From assembly GCA_025456345.1 (NCBI GenBank), contig JALOKU010000004.1:57100-121099 (forward strand): 64,000 nucleotides of DNA. The letters are read 5' to 3'. Origin of the DNA: Vicinamibacterales bacterium. GTDB lineage: Bacteria > Acidobacteriota > Vicinamibacteria > Vicinamibacterales > JAKQTR01. A program made the position numbers and the translations under genes. A model generated the notes under the pieces. The model saw only the letters and a list, made by a program, of their open reading frames with translations. It had not been told where the DNA came from and made no database searches. Each line of letters opens with the position of its first letter. Positions within the stretch are counted from its first letter, which is position 1. Positions 21,879 to 31,514 of the stretch are shown here, piece by piece.

Positions 21879-22397
21879 CTACTCGTCCGGCTCGCTCCGG
21901 CGGCCCCAATAGGGCCGCAGGGCCGTGCGGATGAGGTCGGCGGGGAAGCCGCGGCGCAGGAGCGCGGCAAAGAGCCGCCGATAGGCCGAGGCGTCGGCAA
22001 GAGACCGGCGGCCGCGCAGTTTCGCCGCGACGACCGCGTCGAGGACCGCTTGTTCGTCGGAGTCGGCGAGCACGGACTGCAGGGCGTCGAGGGCGACCTC
22101 CTTCGTGAAGCCGAGCCGTTCGAGCTCCCGGCCCACGCGGTGCCGTCCCCGCTGCCGTACGAGGACGAGCGTCCTGGCCGCGGCCCCCGCCGCCCGGCGG
22201 TCGTCAACGATTCCCGCGCCAGTCAGGCGCTCGACGACCCCGTCGATCAGATCGTCCTGGAAGCCGCGCGACGTGAGGCGGTCGCGGAGGCGGGCGGCCG
22301 ACATCTCCCGGCCGGCCAGCAGCCGCAAGGCGGCGGCCTGGGCCGCCTTCCTGGCCTCGTCGGGGTCGGCCGGGATCGGTGCCGGCGGGCGCGGCAT
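21879..22397 (-). CDS. recX: Regulatory protein RecX
   Basis: AAALRLLAGREMSAARLRDRLTSRGFQDDLIDGVVERLTGAGIVDDRRAA ... GRHRVGRELERLGF; RecX three-helix repeats. Confidence 0.88.
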   Translation of the reverse strand: MPRPPAPIPADPDEARKAAQAAALRLLAGREMSAARLRDRLTSRGFQDDLIDGVVERLTGAGIVDDRRAAGAAARTLVLVRQRGRHRVGRELERLGFTKEVALDALQSVLADSDEQAVLDAVVAAKLRGRRSLADASAYRRLFAALLRRGFPADLIRTALRPYWGRRSEPDE

Positions 22398-22403
22398 GGC
22401 GGC

Positions 22404-23564
22404 CTAGCGCTTGGTGAAGCGGGTGATCTCGGGAGCGGGTTCGCTGCCGCCGATGACGCCCCGCGCCATCTGGTCCTGCGCCTCGTCGGACGCCGTGGCG
22501 ATGCCCTGCACCTTCAGCTTGAACTCGTCGACGTTGGTCGACCACCGGAGCGCTTCGTCGTAGGTGACGAGGTTCTTGCGAAGCAGCCCGAGCAGCGACT
22601 GGTCGAACGTCTGCATCCCGTACTGCGACGTGCCGGAGGCAATCGCCGTCTGGATGAGGTGCGTCTTCTCCTTGTCGACGATGCAGTCACGGATGAAGGG
22701 GGTGGTGACCAGGACTTCGACCGCCGGGCAGCGGCCCACGCCGTCGGCGCGCGGGACGAGGCGCTGCGAGACGACGGCCCGCAGCACCGACGCCAGCTGG
22801 AGGCGGATCTGCTTCTGCTGGTGCGGCGGGAAGACGGCGATGATGCGGTTGATGGTCTCGGTCGCATCCAGCGTGTGGAGCGTCGAGAACACGAGGTGGC
22901 CCGTCTCGGCCGCGAGCAGCGCCGTCTCGACCGTTTCGAAGTCGCGCATCTCGCCAACCAGGATGACGTCCGGGTCCTGCCGCAGGGCGGCGCGCATGGC
23001 GTGCGCGAACGACCGCGTGTCGGTCGACACCTCGCGCTGGTTGATGATCGCCTTGTGGTCCTTGTGCAGGAACTCGATCGGGTCTTCGACCGTCAGGACG
23101 TGGACGCACCGCGTCCGGTTGATGCGATCCACCATGCCGGCCAGCGTCGTGCTCTTGCCGCTGCCCGTCGTCCCGGTGACCAGGACGAGGCCGCGCTCTT
23201 CGTCGGCGATCTTGGAGATGACCGCCGGCAGGCTCAGTTCCTCGATCGTGCGGATCTGCACCGGGATGACGCGCAGGACCAGTCCGATGGTGTTGCGCTG
23301 CTGGAAGACGCTGCAGCGGAAGCGCCCGAGGCCCGCCACGCTGTAGGCCAGGTCCACTTCCGGCGACTTCTTGAACCGCTCCCGCATCCCCGCGGGCACC
23401 ACGGCGGCCGCCATGGCGATGGTGTCGTCGGGCAACAGCTTCTTGGACCCGGGCACCTGGACCAGGCCGCCGGCCACGCGCATCATCGGCGCGGAGCCGG
23501 CCTTCAGGTGCAGGTCCGAAGCCCCATTCTCAACGGCGGTCGTCAGCAGGTCGTTGATGTGCAT
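22404..23564 (-). CDS. pilT: Type IV pilus retraction ATPase PilT family
   Basis: ASDLHLKAGSAPMMRVAG ... GLVLVTGTTGSGKSTTLAGMVDRIN ... RAALRQDPDVILVGEMRDFETVETALLAAETGHLVFSTLHTLDATETINRIIAVFP. Confidence 0.93.
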   Translation of the reverse strand: MHINDLLTTAVENGASDLHLKAGSAPMMRVAGGLVQVPGSKKLLPDDTIAMAAAVVPAGMRERFKKSPEVDLAYSVAGLGRFRCSVFQQRNTIGLVLRVIPVQIRTIEELSLPAVISKIADEERGLVLVTGTTGSGKSTTLAGMVDRINRTRCVHVLTVEDPIEFLHKDHKAIINQREVSTDTRSFAHAMRAALRQDPDVILVGEMRDFETVETALLAAETGHLVFSTLHTLDATETINRIIAVFPPHQQKQIRLQLASVLRAVVSQRLVPRADGVGRCPAVEVLVTTPFIRDCIVDKEKTHLIQTAIASGTSQYGMQTFDQSLLGLLRKNLVTYDEALRWSTNVDEFKLKVQGIATASDEAQDQMARGVIGGSEPAPEITRFTKR

Positions 23565-23567
23565 GAG

Positions 23568-24542
23568 CTAGCCCCTCGCGGTCGCAGCCACGGCGGGGAC
23601 CGCCGGGCCGGCCGCGTCCTGATACACATACGTCAGCCAGTTGTGCGTGTCGGGCGCGGCGCCGCCGATGATGTCGAAAAACGCCCGCTGGATGGCCGTG
23701 GTGACGGGGCCGCGCCTGCCCGACCCGATCACGATCTTGTCGACGGAGCGGATCGGGGTGATCTCCACCGCCGTCCCGGCGAAGAAGAGCTCGTCGGCGA
23801 TGTAGAGGATCTCCCGGGGCAGCATCTCTTCGTGAACGCGATACCCGAGCTCCCGCGCCAGCGTGATGACCGAATCGCGCGTGATACCCGGGAGGATCGC
23901 GGCGGCCATCGGCGGCGTGTAGATCTCGCCGTTGCGGACGATGAAGATGTTCTGCCCGGACCCTTCGCTGACGAACCCGAAGCTGTCGAGGGCGATGCCC
24001 TCGGCGTAGCCGTCGACGATGGCCTCCATCTTGATGAGCTGGGCGTTGGCGTAATTGGCGCTCGTCTTGGCCAGCGACGGGAACGAGTCCGGCACCATCC
24101 TCGACCAGGAGCTCACCTTGACGTCCACGCCGTGCTCGAGGGCGTCGGCGCCGAGGTACGTGCCCCATTCCCAGAGCATGATGGCCGCGTCGACGGGGCA
24201 GGGGAACGGATTGACGCCGAGGGCGGCGTAGCCGCGGTACACGATCGGGCGGATATAGCAGGCCTGCATCTGGTTGGCCCGGATCGTCTCGAGGACCGCC
24301 GCTTCGAGCTGGGCCTGGGTGTAGGCCGGGTCCATGCGGTAGATCTTCGCCGAGTCCATCAGCCGGCGCATGTGGGCGTCGAGGCGGAAGCAGGCCGAGC
24401 CGTTCGGCGTGCTGTAGCAGCGGGCCCCTTCGAACACGGCGCTGCCGTAATGAATGACGTGCGAGGCGATATGGATCTTGGCGTCGGCCCACTCGACCAG
24501 TTCGCCGTTGATCCAGATTTTCCCGATACCCGAAAACGCCAT
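23568..24542 (-). CDS. ilvE: Branched-chain amino acid aminotransferase
   Basis: [36 protein letters not shown] ... [20 protein letters not shown]. Confidence 0.94.
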   Translation of the reverse strand: MAFSGIGKIWINGELVEWADAKIHIASHVIHYGSAVFEGARCYSTPNGSACFRLDAHMRRLMDSAKIYRMDPAYTQAQLEAAVLETIRANQMQACYIRPIVYRGYAALGVNPFPCPVDAAIMLWEWGTYLGADALEHGVDVKVSSWSRMVPDSFPSLAKTSANYANAQLIKMEAIVDGYAEGIALDSFGFVSEGSGQNIFIVRNGEIYTPPMAAAILPGITRDSVITLARELGYRVHEEMLPREILYIADELFFAGTAVEITPIRSVDKIVIGSGRRGPVTTAIQRAFFDIIGGAAPDTHNWLTYVYQDAAGPAVPAVAATARG

Positions 24543-24566
24543 GGTGAGCTCCTTGGAGTGCGTATT

Positions 24567-25535
24567 CTACTGCGCCTGTGCACAGAACGGGCACCGGTCC
24601 TGGTGGCGGGCCGGCAGCAGCTTGTTGCAGTGCAGGCAGAAACGGGGCTTCGGCGTTTCCCGAGGCTTCGGCGCGGCCGTGAAGACCGGGGCCGGGGCCG
24701 GCGCCAGGCCCGCGCGGTCGGTGGTCCGCCCCGGAGGCGTGCGGTCGGCGGCGAGCAGGTCGTCGAGCAGGTCCGCCGCCCGCTGGTACCGCTCGGTCAC
24801 CTCCGGCGCCATCGCCTTCAGGATGATGTCGTTGATCCGCTGCGGGATCCGGCCGTTCCGGAGGCGCGGCGGCGACACGAGTTCGCCCCGCATCAACCGC
24901 TCGATGTCGGCCGGCGCCGGCGTCTGGTAGGGCAGCGTGCCCGTCATCATCTGGTACATCGTGACGCCGAGCGAGTAGAGGTCCGAGGCAAACGTCGCCT
25001 TGCCGTGGAACTGCTCGGGCGCCATGTACGGGGGGCTGCCGATGACGGTGGTACCGACGGCCGCCAGCTCCAGAAACCGGGAGGTCCCGAAGTCGGCGAC
25101 CTTCACGAGGCCGTTGTCGGCCACCATGATGTTCGCCGGCCGAAGATCGCGGTGCAGCACGCCCTGGCGGTGGGCGTGGTCGACGGCGTTGCAGATCTGG
25201 CACGTGAAGTCGAGCGAGCGCGGCATCTCGATGGCGCCCTCGCGGCCGATGATGTTCTCCAGGGTCTCGCCCGCCACGTACTCCATCACGATGAAGAAGA
25301 CGTTGTCCTGCTTCTCGGCCGTCAGCACGGCGACAATGTTCGGATGGTTGAGGCTGGCGAGGAGGCGGGGCTCTCTGAGCAGTTCGCCGAAGTTCGTGCT
25401 CTGGCGGTGGGGCACCTTCAGCGCCACCTTCTTCCCGATCCAGGTGTCTTCCGCGAGATAGACCGTCCCGAAGCCGCCGCTGCCCAGGGCCGAGAGGATC
25501 TTGTATTTCCCGATGGTCTGACCGCGAAAGAACAT
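24567..25535 (-). CDS. Soluble Ser/Thr protein kinase with C-terminal zinc ribbon
   Basis: GKYKILSALGSGGFGTVYLAEDTWIGKKVALKV ... VLHRDLRPANIMVADNGLVKVADFGTSRF ... IGSPPYMAPEQF; tail RFCLHCNKLLPARHQDRCPFCAQAQ. Confidence 0.9.
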   Translation of the reverse strand: MFFRGQTIGKYKILSALGSGGFGTVYLAEDTWIGKKVALKVPHRQSTNFGELLREPRLLASLNHPNIVAVLTAEKQDNVFFIVMEYVAGETLENIIGREGAIEMPRSLDFTCQICNAVDHAHRQGVLHRDLRPANIMVADNGLVKVADFGTSRFLELAAVGTTVIGSPPYMAPEQFHGKATFASDLYSLGVTMYQMMTGTLPYQTPAPADIERLMRGELVSPPRLRNGRIPQRINDIILKAMAPEVTERYQRAADLLDDLLAADRTPPGRTTDRAGLAPAPAPVFTAAPKPRETPKPRFCLHCNKLLPARHQDRCPFCAQAQ

Positions 25536-25551
25536 ACGGGCCTGCGAGCGA

Positions 25552-25557
25552 GTATAG
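25552..25557 (-). promoter_or_regulatory. -10 box of the divergent kinase gene
   Basis: TATACT on the minus strand, 16 nt before the ATG at 25535. Confidence 0.4.
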
Positions 25558-25568
25558 CTCGCCTTGTC

Positions 25569-25574
25569 TATAAT
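25569..25574 (+). promoter_or_regulatory. -10 box of rsmE, leaderless layout
   Basis: TATAAT-N6-ATG (25581). Confidence 0.55.
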
Positions 25575-25580
25575 TGCCGC

Positions 25581-26315
25581 ATGGTGCCGCGCGTCTACGT
25601 GCCGTCGCTCGAGCCCCGGGACCGCTCTGTGTCGCTTCCGGCGGACGAAGCCGCGCACCTGCGGCGCGTCCTCCGCATCAAGGCCGGTGCCGCGGTGCGC
25701 CTCTTCGACGGGCGCGGGTGTGAGGTGGCGGCGCGGGTGATCGCGGTGGACCGCGCGGCGGTCGTCGCCGAAATCGAGGGCCCCGTCGCCGCCGCGCCCG
25801 AGTGGGGTGTCCGCGTCACCCTGGCGCAGGCCGTCCTCAAGGGCGACAAAACCGACGACGTCATCCGCGACGCGGTGATGATGGGCGTGGCCGCCGTCCA
25901 GCCGCTGCTGACCGACAGGACCGACGTTCCCGCGGCGGCCTTCTCCCACGGCCGGCGCCTCGAACGCTGGCAGCGCATTGCCGTCTCGTCCGCGAAGCAG
26001 TGCGGCCGCGCGGTCGTGCCCCCCGTGCTCGCGCCGCGTGCGTTGCAGGACTGCCTCGAGGCCGCCCAGGCCGAGGTCGGGCTGATGCTGGTCGAACCGG
26101 CCGCGGTGACGGCCTCCGCGGCCGTTGCCTGGCCGCGGGCCGACGCGCCCGGATCGGCCCTCGTGCTGGTGGGGCCCGAGGGCGGGTGGGCTGACGCGGA
26201 AGTGGCCCAGGCGTTGGCCGCCGGATGCCTTCCCGTGTCGCTCGGGCCCCGGACACTTCGCGCTGACGCGGCGGCGATCGTGGCGCTCAGCGTTCTGCAA
26301 TACGTCTGGGGTTAG
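25581..26315 (+). CDS. rsmE: 16S rRNA (uracil1498-N3)-methyltransferase
   Basis: MVPRVYVPSL ... PADEAAHLRRVLRIKAGAAVRLFDGRG ... KGDKTDDVIRDAVMMGVAAVQPLLTDRT ... VLVGPEGGWADAEV ... SLGPRTLRADAAAIVAL. Confidence 0.93.
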   Translation: MVPRVYVPSLEPRDRSVSLPADEAAHLRRVLRIKAGAAVRLFDGRGCEVAARVIAVDRAAVVAEIEGPVAAAPEWGVRVTLAQAVLKGDKTDDVIRDAVMMGVAAVQPLLTDRTDVPAAAFSHGRRLERWQRIAVSSAKQCGRAVVPPVLAPRALQDCLEAAQAEVGLMLVEPAAVTASAAVAWPRADAPGSALVLVGPEGGWADAEVAQALAAGCLPVSLGPRTLRADAAAIVALSVLQYVWG

Positions 26316-26320
26316 CCACA

Positions 26321-26434
26321 AGTCAGAAGCAAGAAGCAAGAATCCAGAAGCAAGAAGGAAGGCCTGTGGCGCTGGATTCCCGTTCTTCTGGCTTCTGACA
26401 TTCGCCAGGTGGCCCTTCTGGCTTCTTGCTTCTG
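26321..26434. repeat. Repeat family A copy A2
   Basis: AGTCAGAAGCAAGAAGCAAGAATCCAGAAGCAAGAAGGAAGGCCTG...GGCCCTTCTGGCTTCTTGCTTCTG; imperfect inverted repeat between convergent rsmE and prmA. Confidence 0.85.
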
Positions 26435-26450
26435 AGGACGGCGCCGGCGG

Positions 26451-27320
26451 TCAAGGCGCCGACCGAAGCAGCGCGCCGCACCAGCCTTCTTCCTCTGCGA
26501 ACCACTCGATTCGGAAACCGCCGGCGAAGACCCTGTAGACGGCATCACGCTCCTCCGAGGTGATGCCGCTCAGAATCAACGCGCCTCCCGGCGCCACCGT
26601 GCGTGCCAGGCCGGCCGCGCCGGCCGTCAGCACCGCGCCCGTGAGGTTGGCCACCACAACGTCCGCTTCGAGGCCTGGCGCCTGCCTGAAGTCGGCCTGG
26701 CGGAACTCGACGCTACGTGGGCCGCCATTGCGCTCCGCGTTGCCGCGCGCATTGGCCAGGGCGTCGGGATCGACGTCGATGGCGAGGACGGTGGCCGCCC
26801 CGAGCCGGGCCGCGGCCAGCGCCAGCACGCCCGAGCCCGTACCCACGTCGAGGACGCGGCGGCCCCGAAGGTCAAGGCGCTGCAGCGCGTCCAGGCAGAG
26901 GCGGGTGGTGGCATGATGCCCGCTCCCGAAGCCCATCGCGGGTTCGATGACCACTGTCACAACGGCGGGATCGTCGGCCCAGGCGCCGGCATCCCACGGA
27001 GGCGCGACGACGACCCGTCCGGCGCGGACGGCACGCAGGGACTCCTGGCTCCGGCGCGCCCAGTCCCCGTCGTCGACGTCGACGGGCCGGAGGCCGAGGG
27101 CGCCAGGTCCATTGGTGGCGTGAAGCAGGGCGATGGCAGCCGCCCGCTCCCCCTCGCTCCTGAAGAAGACCTGCCACGTTTCGCCCGGCTGCTCCGAGAT
27201 GGCCACCAGGTCCAGACCGTCAAGGTCGGCCAGGACGCGGTCCTGAAGCGTCAGGGTGCCGGGCTCGCACGCGGCGCCGGGGCCGGGAAAAACGATTTCG
27301 ATTGCCGGCCAGGTGGCCAT
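26451..27320 (-). CDS. prmA: Ribosomal protein L11 methyltransferase
   Basis: EPAMGFGSGHHATTRLCLDALQRLDLRGRRVLDVGTGSGVLALAAARLGAATVLAIDVDPDALANA. Confidence 0.92.
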   Translation of the reverse strand: MATWPAIEIVFPGPGAACEPGTLTLQDRVLADLDGLDLVAISEQPGETWQVFFRSEGERAAAIALLHATNGPGALGLRPVDVDDGDWARRSQESLRAVRAGRVVVAPPWDAGAWADDPAVVTVVIEPAMGFGSGHHATTRLCLDALQRLDLRGRRVLDVGTGSGVLALAAARLGAATVLAIDVDPDALANARGNAERNGGPRSVEFRQADFRQAPGLEADVVVANLTGAVLTAGAAGLARTVAPGGALILSGITSEERDAVYRVFAGGFRIEWFAEEEGWCGALLRSAP

Positions 27321-28462
27321 CAGCTGAACAGGTCTTTCACGCGGTCGAACACGCCGCGCTCGCCGCCGGCGTCTTCGCGCGGGCGCGCGGCCGTGTTCTC
27401 GGGCGGCAGCACCTTGGCGAGCTGCTCGAGCACCGCGCGCTGTTCCTTGGTCAGCTTCTTCGGCGTGCGGGGCTGCACCATCACGTGGAGGTCGCCACGC
27501 CCGCGCCCGCTGACGCTGGGCATGCCCTTGCCACGCAGGCGGAACACGGTTCCCGCCCCCGTCCCTTCGGGCACGCGGAGGTCGTCCTCACCGTCGAGCG
27601 TCGGGACCTGGATGTCGCCGCCGAGCACCAGCGTGGGGAAATTGACGTCGATCTCGCAGAACAGGTCGTCGGCCTCGCGGCGGAAGAACTCGTGATCCTG
27701 CACCTGCACGACGACGTAGAGGTCGCCAGGCGGGCCGCCGAGCGCGCCCACTTCGCCCTCGCCGGACAGGCGCAGCCGCTGGCCGTTCGAGATGCCGGCG
27801 GGCACCTTCACCGTGAGCTTGCGCTCCCGCGTCACGTGGCCGGTTCCGCCGCAGGTCCTGCAGGGGTCCTGGATGACGTGGCCGGCTCCGCCGCACTGGC
27901 CGCAGGTGCGCGCGACCACGAAGAACCCCTGCTGATAGCGGAGCTGGCCGCGTCCCTGGCACTGAGGGCAGCGGGTCGGCTTGGTGCCCGGCGCTGACCC
28001 GCTGCCGTTGCAGCCGCCGCAGGGCTCGAGCCTCGGGATCTGGATCGTGGTGTCGACGCCGCGCGCGGATTCGACAAACGTAATCTCCAGGTCGTAGCGC
28101 AGGTCGGCGCCGCGCTGGGGCCCGCCGCGGCGCCGGCCGCCGCCGAAGATGTCGCCGAAGCCGAACATGTCGCCAAGGCCGCCGAGGATGTCTTCGAACC
28201 CGGCGAAGACCGTGGGATCGAACCCTCCCGCGGCCCCGCCCACACCCTGGTGGCCGTACCGGTCGTAGGCCGCCCGCTTGTCGGCGTCGGCCAGCACCGA
28301 GTACGCCTCGGCCGCCTCCTTGAACTTCTCTTCGGCCTCTTTGCTCCCGTGGTTGCGGTCGGGATGGTACTTCAGCGCGAGCTTGCGGTACGCGCTCTTG
28401 ATTTCCGCGTCGGCGGCCGTCCGGGCGACGCCGAGCACGTCGTAGTAGTCGTGTTTGCTCAC
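27320..28462 (-). CDS. dnaJ: Chaperone DnaJ
   Basis: J domain with HPD ([19 protein letters not shown]); four CxxCxGxG zinc repeats. Confidence 0.97.
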   Translation of the reverse strand: MSKHDYYDVLGVARTAADAEIKSAYRKLALKYHPDRNHGSKEAEEKFKEAAEAYSVLADADKRAAYDRYGHQGVGGAAGGFDPTVFAGFEDILGGLGDMFGFGDIFGGGRRRGGPQRGADLRYDLEITFVESARGVDTTIQIPRLEPCGGCNGSGSAPGTKPTRCPQCQGRGQLRYQQGFFVVARTCGQCGGAGHVIQDPCRTCGGTGHVTRERKLTVKVPAGISNGQRLRLSGEGEVGALGGPPGDLYVVVQVQDHEFFRREADDLFCEIDVNFPTLVLGGDIQVPTLDGEDDLRVPEGTGAGTVFRLRGKGMPSVSGRGRGDLHVMVQPRTPKKLTKEQRAVLEQLAKVLPPENTAARPREDAGGERGVFDRVKDLFS

Positions 28463-29019
28463 GCGCGTGCGACCTTTACCATCGCCGGCCGGAGCAGGCG
28501 CTCGCCGATCATGTAGCCGCGGCGGAACTGTTCGACCACTTCGCCGTCGCGGCGGTCACCGGCGGGCTCGGCCGTCACCGCCTGGTGGAGACGCGGATCG
28601 AAGTCCGCGCCTACGGCATCGATGGGCGTCACGCCGCGGCGGCCAAGCAGGTCGAGCACCCGGCGGTGGATGAGCTCGATCCCCTGCCGGTAGGTCTCCA
28701 CGCCGCTGCCGCCGGCCTCCGCGGCGATTGCGCGCTCGAAGTCGTCCACGATACCGGCCAGGTCGAGCAGGAGCGTTTCCACCGTCCGATCCGCGAGCTC
28801 CCGCCGTTCCCGATCGGTGCGCTTGCGGTAGTTGTCGAATTCGGCCGTCATGCGCAGCAGGCGATCGCGGCAGCGCGCCAGTTCGTCCTGCAACGCCTCG
28901 ACGTCCTCGCTGGTTCCCGCCGGGGAGGGCCCGGCGGGTGATTCTTCTGGCGGCGCGGCGTCGGGGCCGGGATCGGCCGCTGCGCCGCGTGGCGGCTGTT
29001 CGAGTGCTTCGTCAGTCAT
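28459..29019 (-). CDS. grpE: Nucleotide exchange factor GrpE
   Basis: [47 protein letters not shown] ... [21 protein letters not shown]. Confidence 0.93.
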   Translation of the reverse strand: MTDEALEQPPRGAAADPGPDAAPPEESPAGPSPAGTSEDVEALQDELARCRDRLLRMTAEFDNYRKRTDRERRELADRTVETLLLDLAGIVDDFERAIAAEAGGSGVETYRQGIELIHRRVLDLLGRRGVTPIDAVGADFDPRLHQAVTAEPAGDRRDGEVVEQFRRGYMIGERLLRPAMVKVARA

Positions 29020-29042
29020 GCGTCGTTGAATGGTCCGGTCAA

Positions 29043-30137
29043 TCAGGAATCCGCCGGATGCGGCGGCCGCACGCCGTGGCTCAGGAGCCTGGACACGGTC
29101 CCCGCGACGTGGTCCACCATCGGGATCGCCCGGGAGTACTTCATCCGCAGCGGCCCGATCAGTCCCACCGTGCCGGTGACGTCGCCGTCCGAGTACGTCG
29201 AGGCCACGAGGCTGAACTGCCGGAGCGTCGGGTCCGGATGTTCGCTGCCGATGACCACCATCAGGCCCGGCCCGTCGATGTACTCGGTGAGCAGCTGGAC
29301 GAGGCGGTGCTTCTCTTCAATCATCCGCACGAGCGTGGCGAGCGCGGAGAGCGTGATGCCGCTGTACGGCTCCGACACTTCGTCCACCAGCGACGAGGCC
29401 CCCTCGACGAAGAGCGGGCGCGACGTCACGACGCTGTCGAAACTCGCGCGGGCCAGGCGGAGCGCCCTCGCCATGATCCGGTCGTAGCGCACCCGCTCGT
29501 GGGAGAGCCGCTCGAGGATCGCCTGGCGCACGTCGGCCAGCGGCAGGCCCGAGAACTCGGTGTTGAGGTAGCCCGCGGCCTGATCGAGTTCGCTCGCGCT
29601 GAACTCGGCCTCGAGGTCCACGACCTTGTGCGTGACCTGCGACGCGCGGGCCACGACGATGACAAGGATGCGGCTGCCGCCGAGGGGCACGAACTCGATG
29701 CGCTCGAAGGCCGCCGTCACCGACTCCGGCATGAGGGCGAAGGCGACCGCGTGGGACGCCTGCGCCAGCATGTGCGGGATCGACGACAGCACCGTTTCCG
29801 CGTCAGCGTCCGGCAGGCTGGCGATCTGCTCGAGCACCAGCGCCTCGGCCAGCGCCGCGGAGCGCGAGATCCTCGGCCGCCGCAGCAACTGGTCGACGTA
29901 GGAGCGGTATCCCAGGTCGGTCGGTACGCGGCCGGCCGAGGTGTGCGGCTGGCGGAGGTAGCCCAGATCCTCGAGCTGCACGAGGATGTTGCGGATCGTC
30001 GCCGACGAGAGGCCGAAGCCTCCCCGCCGCACGAGCGCCTGGGAGGCCACGGGCTCGCCGGTCTCGATGTGCTCGCGGACCAGGGTCGCGAGGATCCTCC
30101 TGGTCCGGTCGCTCAGCGTCGGCAGATCGGTGGCCAT
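29043..30137 (-). CDS. hrcA: Heat-inducible transcription repressor HrcA
   Basis: LSDRTRRILATLVREHIETGEPVASQALVRRGGFGLSSATIRNILVQLEDLGYLRQPHTSAGRVPTDLGYRSYVDQL. Confidence 0.94.
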   Translation of the reverse strand: MATDLPTLSDRTRRILATLVREHIETGEPVASQALVRRGGFGLSSATIRNILVQLEDLGYLRQPHTSAGRVPTDLGYRSYVDQLLRRPRISRSAALAEALVLEQIASLPDADAETVLSSIPHMLAQASHAVAFALMPESVTAAFERIEFVPLGGSRILVIVVARASQVTHKVVDLEAEFSASELDQAAGYLNTEFSGLPLADVRQAILERLSHERVRYDRIMARALRLARASFDSVVTSRPLFVEGASSLVDEVSEPYSGITLSALATLVRMIEEKHRLVQLLTEYIDGPGLMVVIGSEHPDPTLRQFSLVASTYSDGDVTGTVGLIGPLRMKYSRAIPMVDHVAGTVSRLLSHGVRPPHPADS

Positions 30138-30172
30138 AATCGGTTCAGCGGGTTACGCACACCCACCCGCCA

Positions 30173-30178
30173 TTATAT
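30173..30178 (-). promoter_or_regulatory. -10 box of the hrcA operon
   Basis: TATAAT (minus strand) in the 45-bp gap upstream of hrcA; no CIRCE dyad seen. Confidence 0.45.
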
Positions 30179-30182
30179 CAAG

Positions 30183-31505
30183 TCAGATGCCGGCCCGGAC
30201 GAGCAGCGCCGCGGCCTCGCGCCTGGCGCCGGCGGTGACCTCGGCGGGGTCGAGGCGGACAGGGCAGGAGTCGCGCACCAGCACCTCGCCGTCGACGACG
30301 GTATGGCGCACGTCGGTTCCCCGCGCGGCGTATACCAGCGTCGAGTAGGGATCGCCGCCGGGCGCGAGGTGAGGCCTGTCGAGGCCCACGACGATGAGGT
30401 CGGCCCGCTTGCCCGGCTCGACCGACCCAATCTCGGCCTCCAGGCCCAGGGCGCGGGCACCCTCCCGGGTGGCCATCCAGACCGCGTCCCGCGCGGGCAG
30501 CGCGCCTGGTCCCAGCCGGACCGCCTGCAGGACGGCCGCGAGGCGCATCTCCTCGAACATGTCGAGGCGGTTGTTGCAGGCCGCTCCGTCGGCGCCGAGC
30601 GACACGGAGATCCCGCGCCGCCGCAGTTCGGCGATCGGCGCAAGGCCGCTGCCGAGTTTCAGGTTGGAGCCCGGGCAGTGCAGCACCTTGACCCGGCGCG
30701 ACGCCAGGATGTCCTGCTCGTGTTGGTCCACCCACACGCAGTGCGCCACGCAGAGCCGCTCGGAGGCGAGCCCGATGGCCTCGAAGTACTCGATGTTGCG
30801 CTTCCCGGTCCGGCGCTCGACGATCGCGATCTCCGCCTGCTGTTCCGAGGCGTGTGTATGCACGATCACGTCGTGCCTGGACGAGAGCGCCCCGACCTCT
30901 TCGAGCAGGCCCTGCGAGCACGAGACGGCGAATCGCGGTGCGAACGCCGCCCTGATGCGGCCTCCCGCCGCGCCGTCCCACCGCCGATGCAGATCCAGGC
31001 TCTCGTCGATGGCCTCGCGGGCCGACTGCAGGAGGCGGCGGGGCACAGCCGCGTCTTCGTCCATCAGGCACTTGCCGACGACGGCTCTCATCCCTGACGC
31101 GGCGACTTCCTCGAAGACGGCCTCCGTATCGTGCACGGTCTCCATCGTCAGGACCGAGGTGGTGCCGCTCGAGAGCAGTTCGCACACCGCCAGGCGCGCC
31201 GACGCCCGGAGCGAGGCCGGCGTGTGGGCGGCCTCCATGGGCCAGATGCGCGTGCGCAGCCAGTCGATGAGGGCGAGGTCGTCGGCGGCGCCGCGGAACA
31301 GGGTCTGGCACAGATGGATGTGCGTCTGGATGAAGCCGGGCATCACCAGCGCGGCCGACGCGTCGAGGACCGTGTCGTGCCGCCCCGCGTCGATGCGGCC
31401 CACCGCCTCGATGCGGCCATCCCTGACGAGCACATCGCCATCGACGATATCGAGGCGGTCGTTCATCGTCAGGACGGTGCCGCCGCGGATGAGCAGGGAA
31501 GCCAT
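30183..31505 (-). CDS. Amidohydrolase family deaminase (MTA/SAH deaminase, SsnA-like)
   Basis: GTVLTMNDRLDIVDGDVLVRDGRIEAVG ... VMPGFIQTHIHLCQTLFRGAADDLALIDWLRTRIWPMEAAHT ... HTHASEQQAE ... SLGADGAACNN. Confidence 0.86.
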   Translation of the reverse strand: MASLLIRGGTVLTMNDRLDIVDGDVLVRDGRIEAVGRIDAGRHDTVLDASAALVMPGFIQTHIHLCQTLFRGAADDLALIDWLRTRIWPMEAAHTPASLRASARLAVCELLSSGTTSVLTMETVHDTEAVFEEVAASGMRAVVGKCLMDEDAAVPRRLLQSAREAIDESLDLHRRWDGAAGGRIRAAFAPRFAVSCSQGLLEEVGALSSRHDVIVHTHASEQQAEIAIVERRTGKRNIEYFEAIGLASERLCVAHCVWVDQHEQDILASRRVKVLHCPGSNLKLGSGLAPIAELRRRGISVSLGADGAACNNRLDMFEEMRLAAVLQAVRLGPGALPARDAVWMATREGARALGLEAEIGSVEPGKRADLIVVGLDRPHLAPGGDPYSTLVYAARGTDVRHTVVDGEVLVRDSCPVRLDPAEVTAGARREAAALLVRAGI

Positions 31506-31514
31506 GCGGCGATC

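Noticed and set aside
21858-26315. 1485-aa plus-strand ORF
   Set aside because: Only its last 245 codons (25581-26315, rsmE) are real; the rest is antisense shadow of recX, pilT, ilvE and the kinase.
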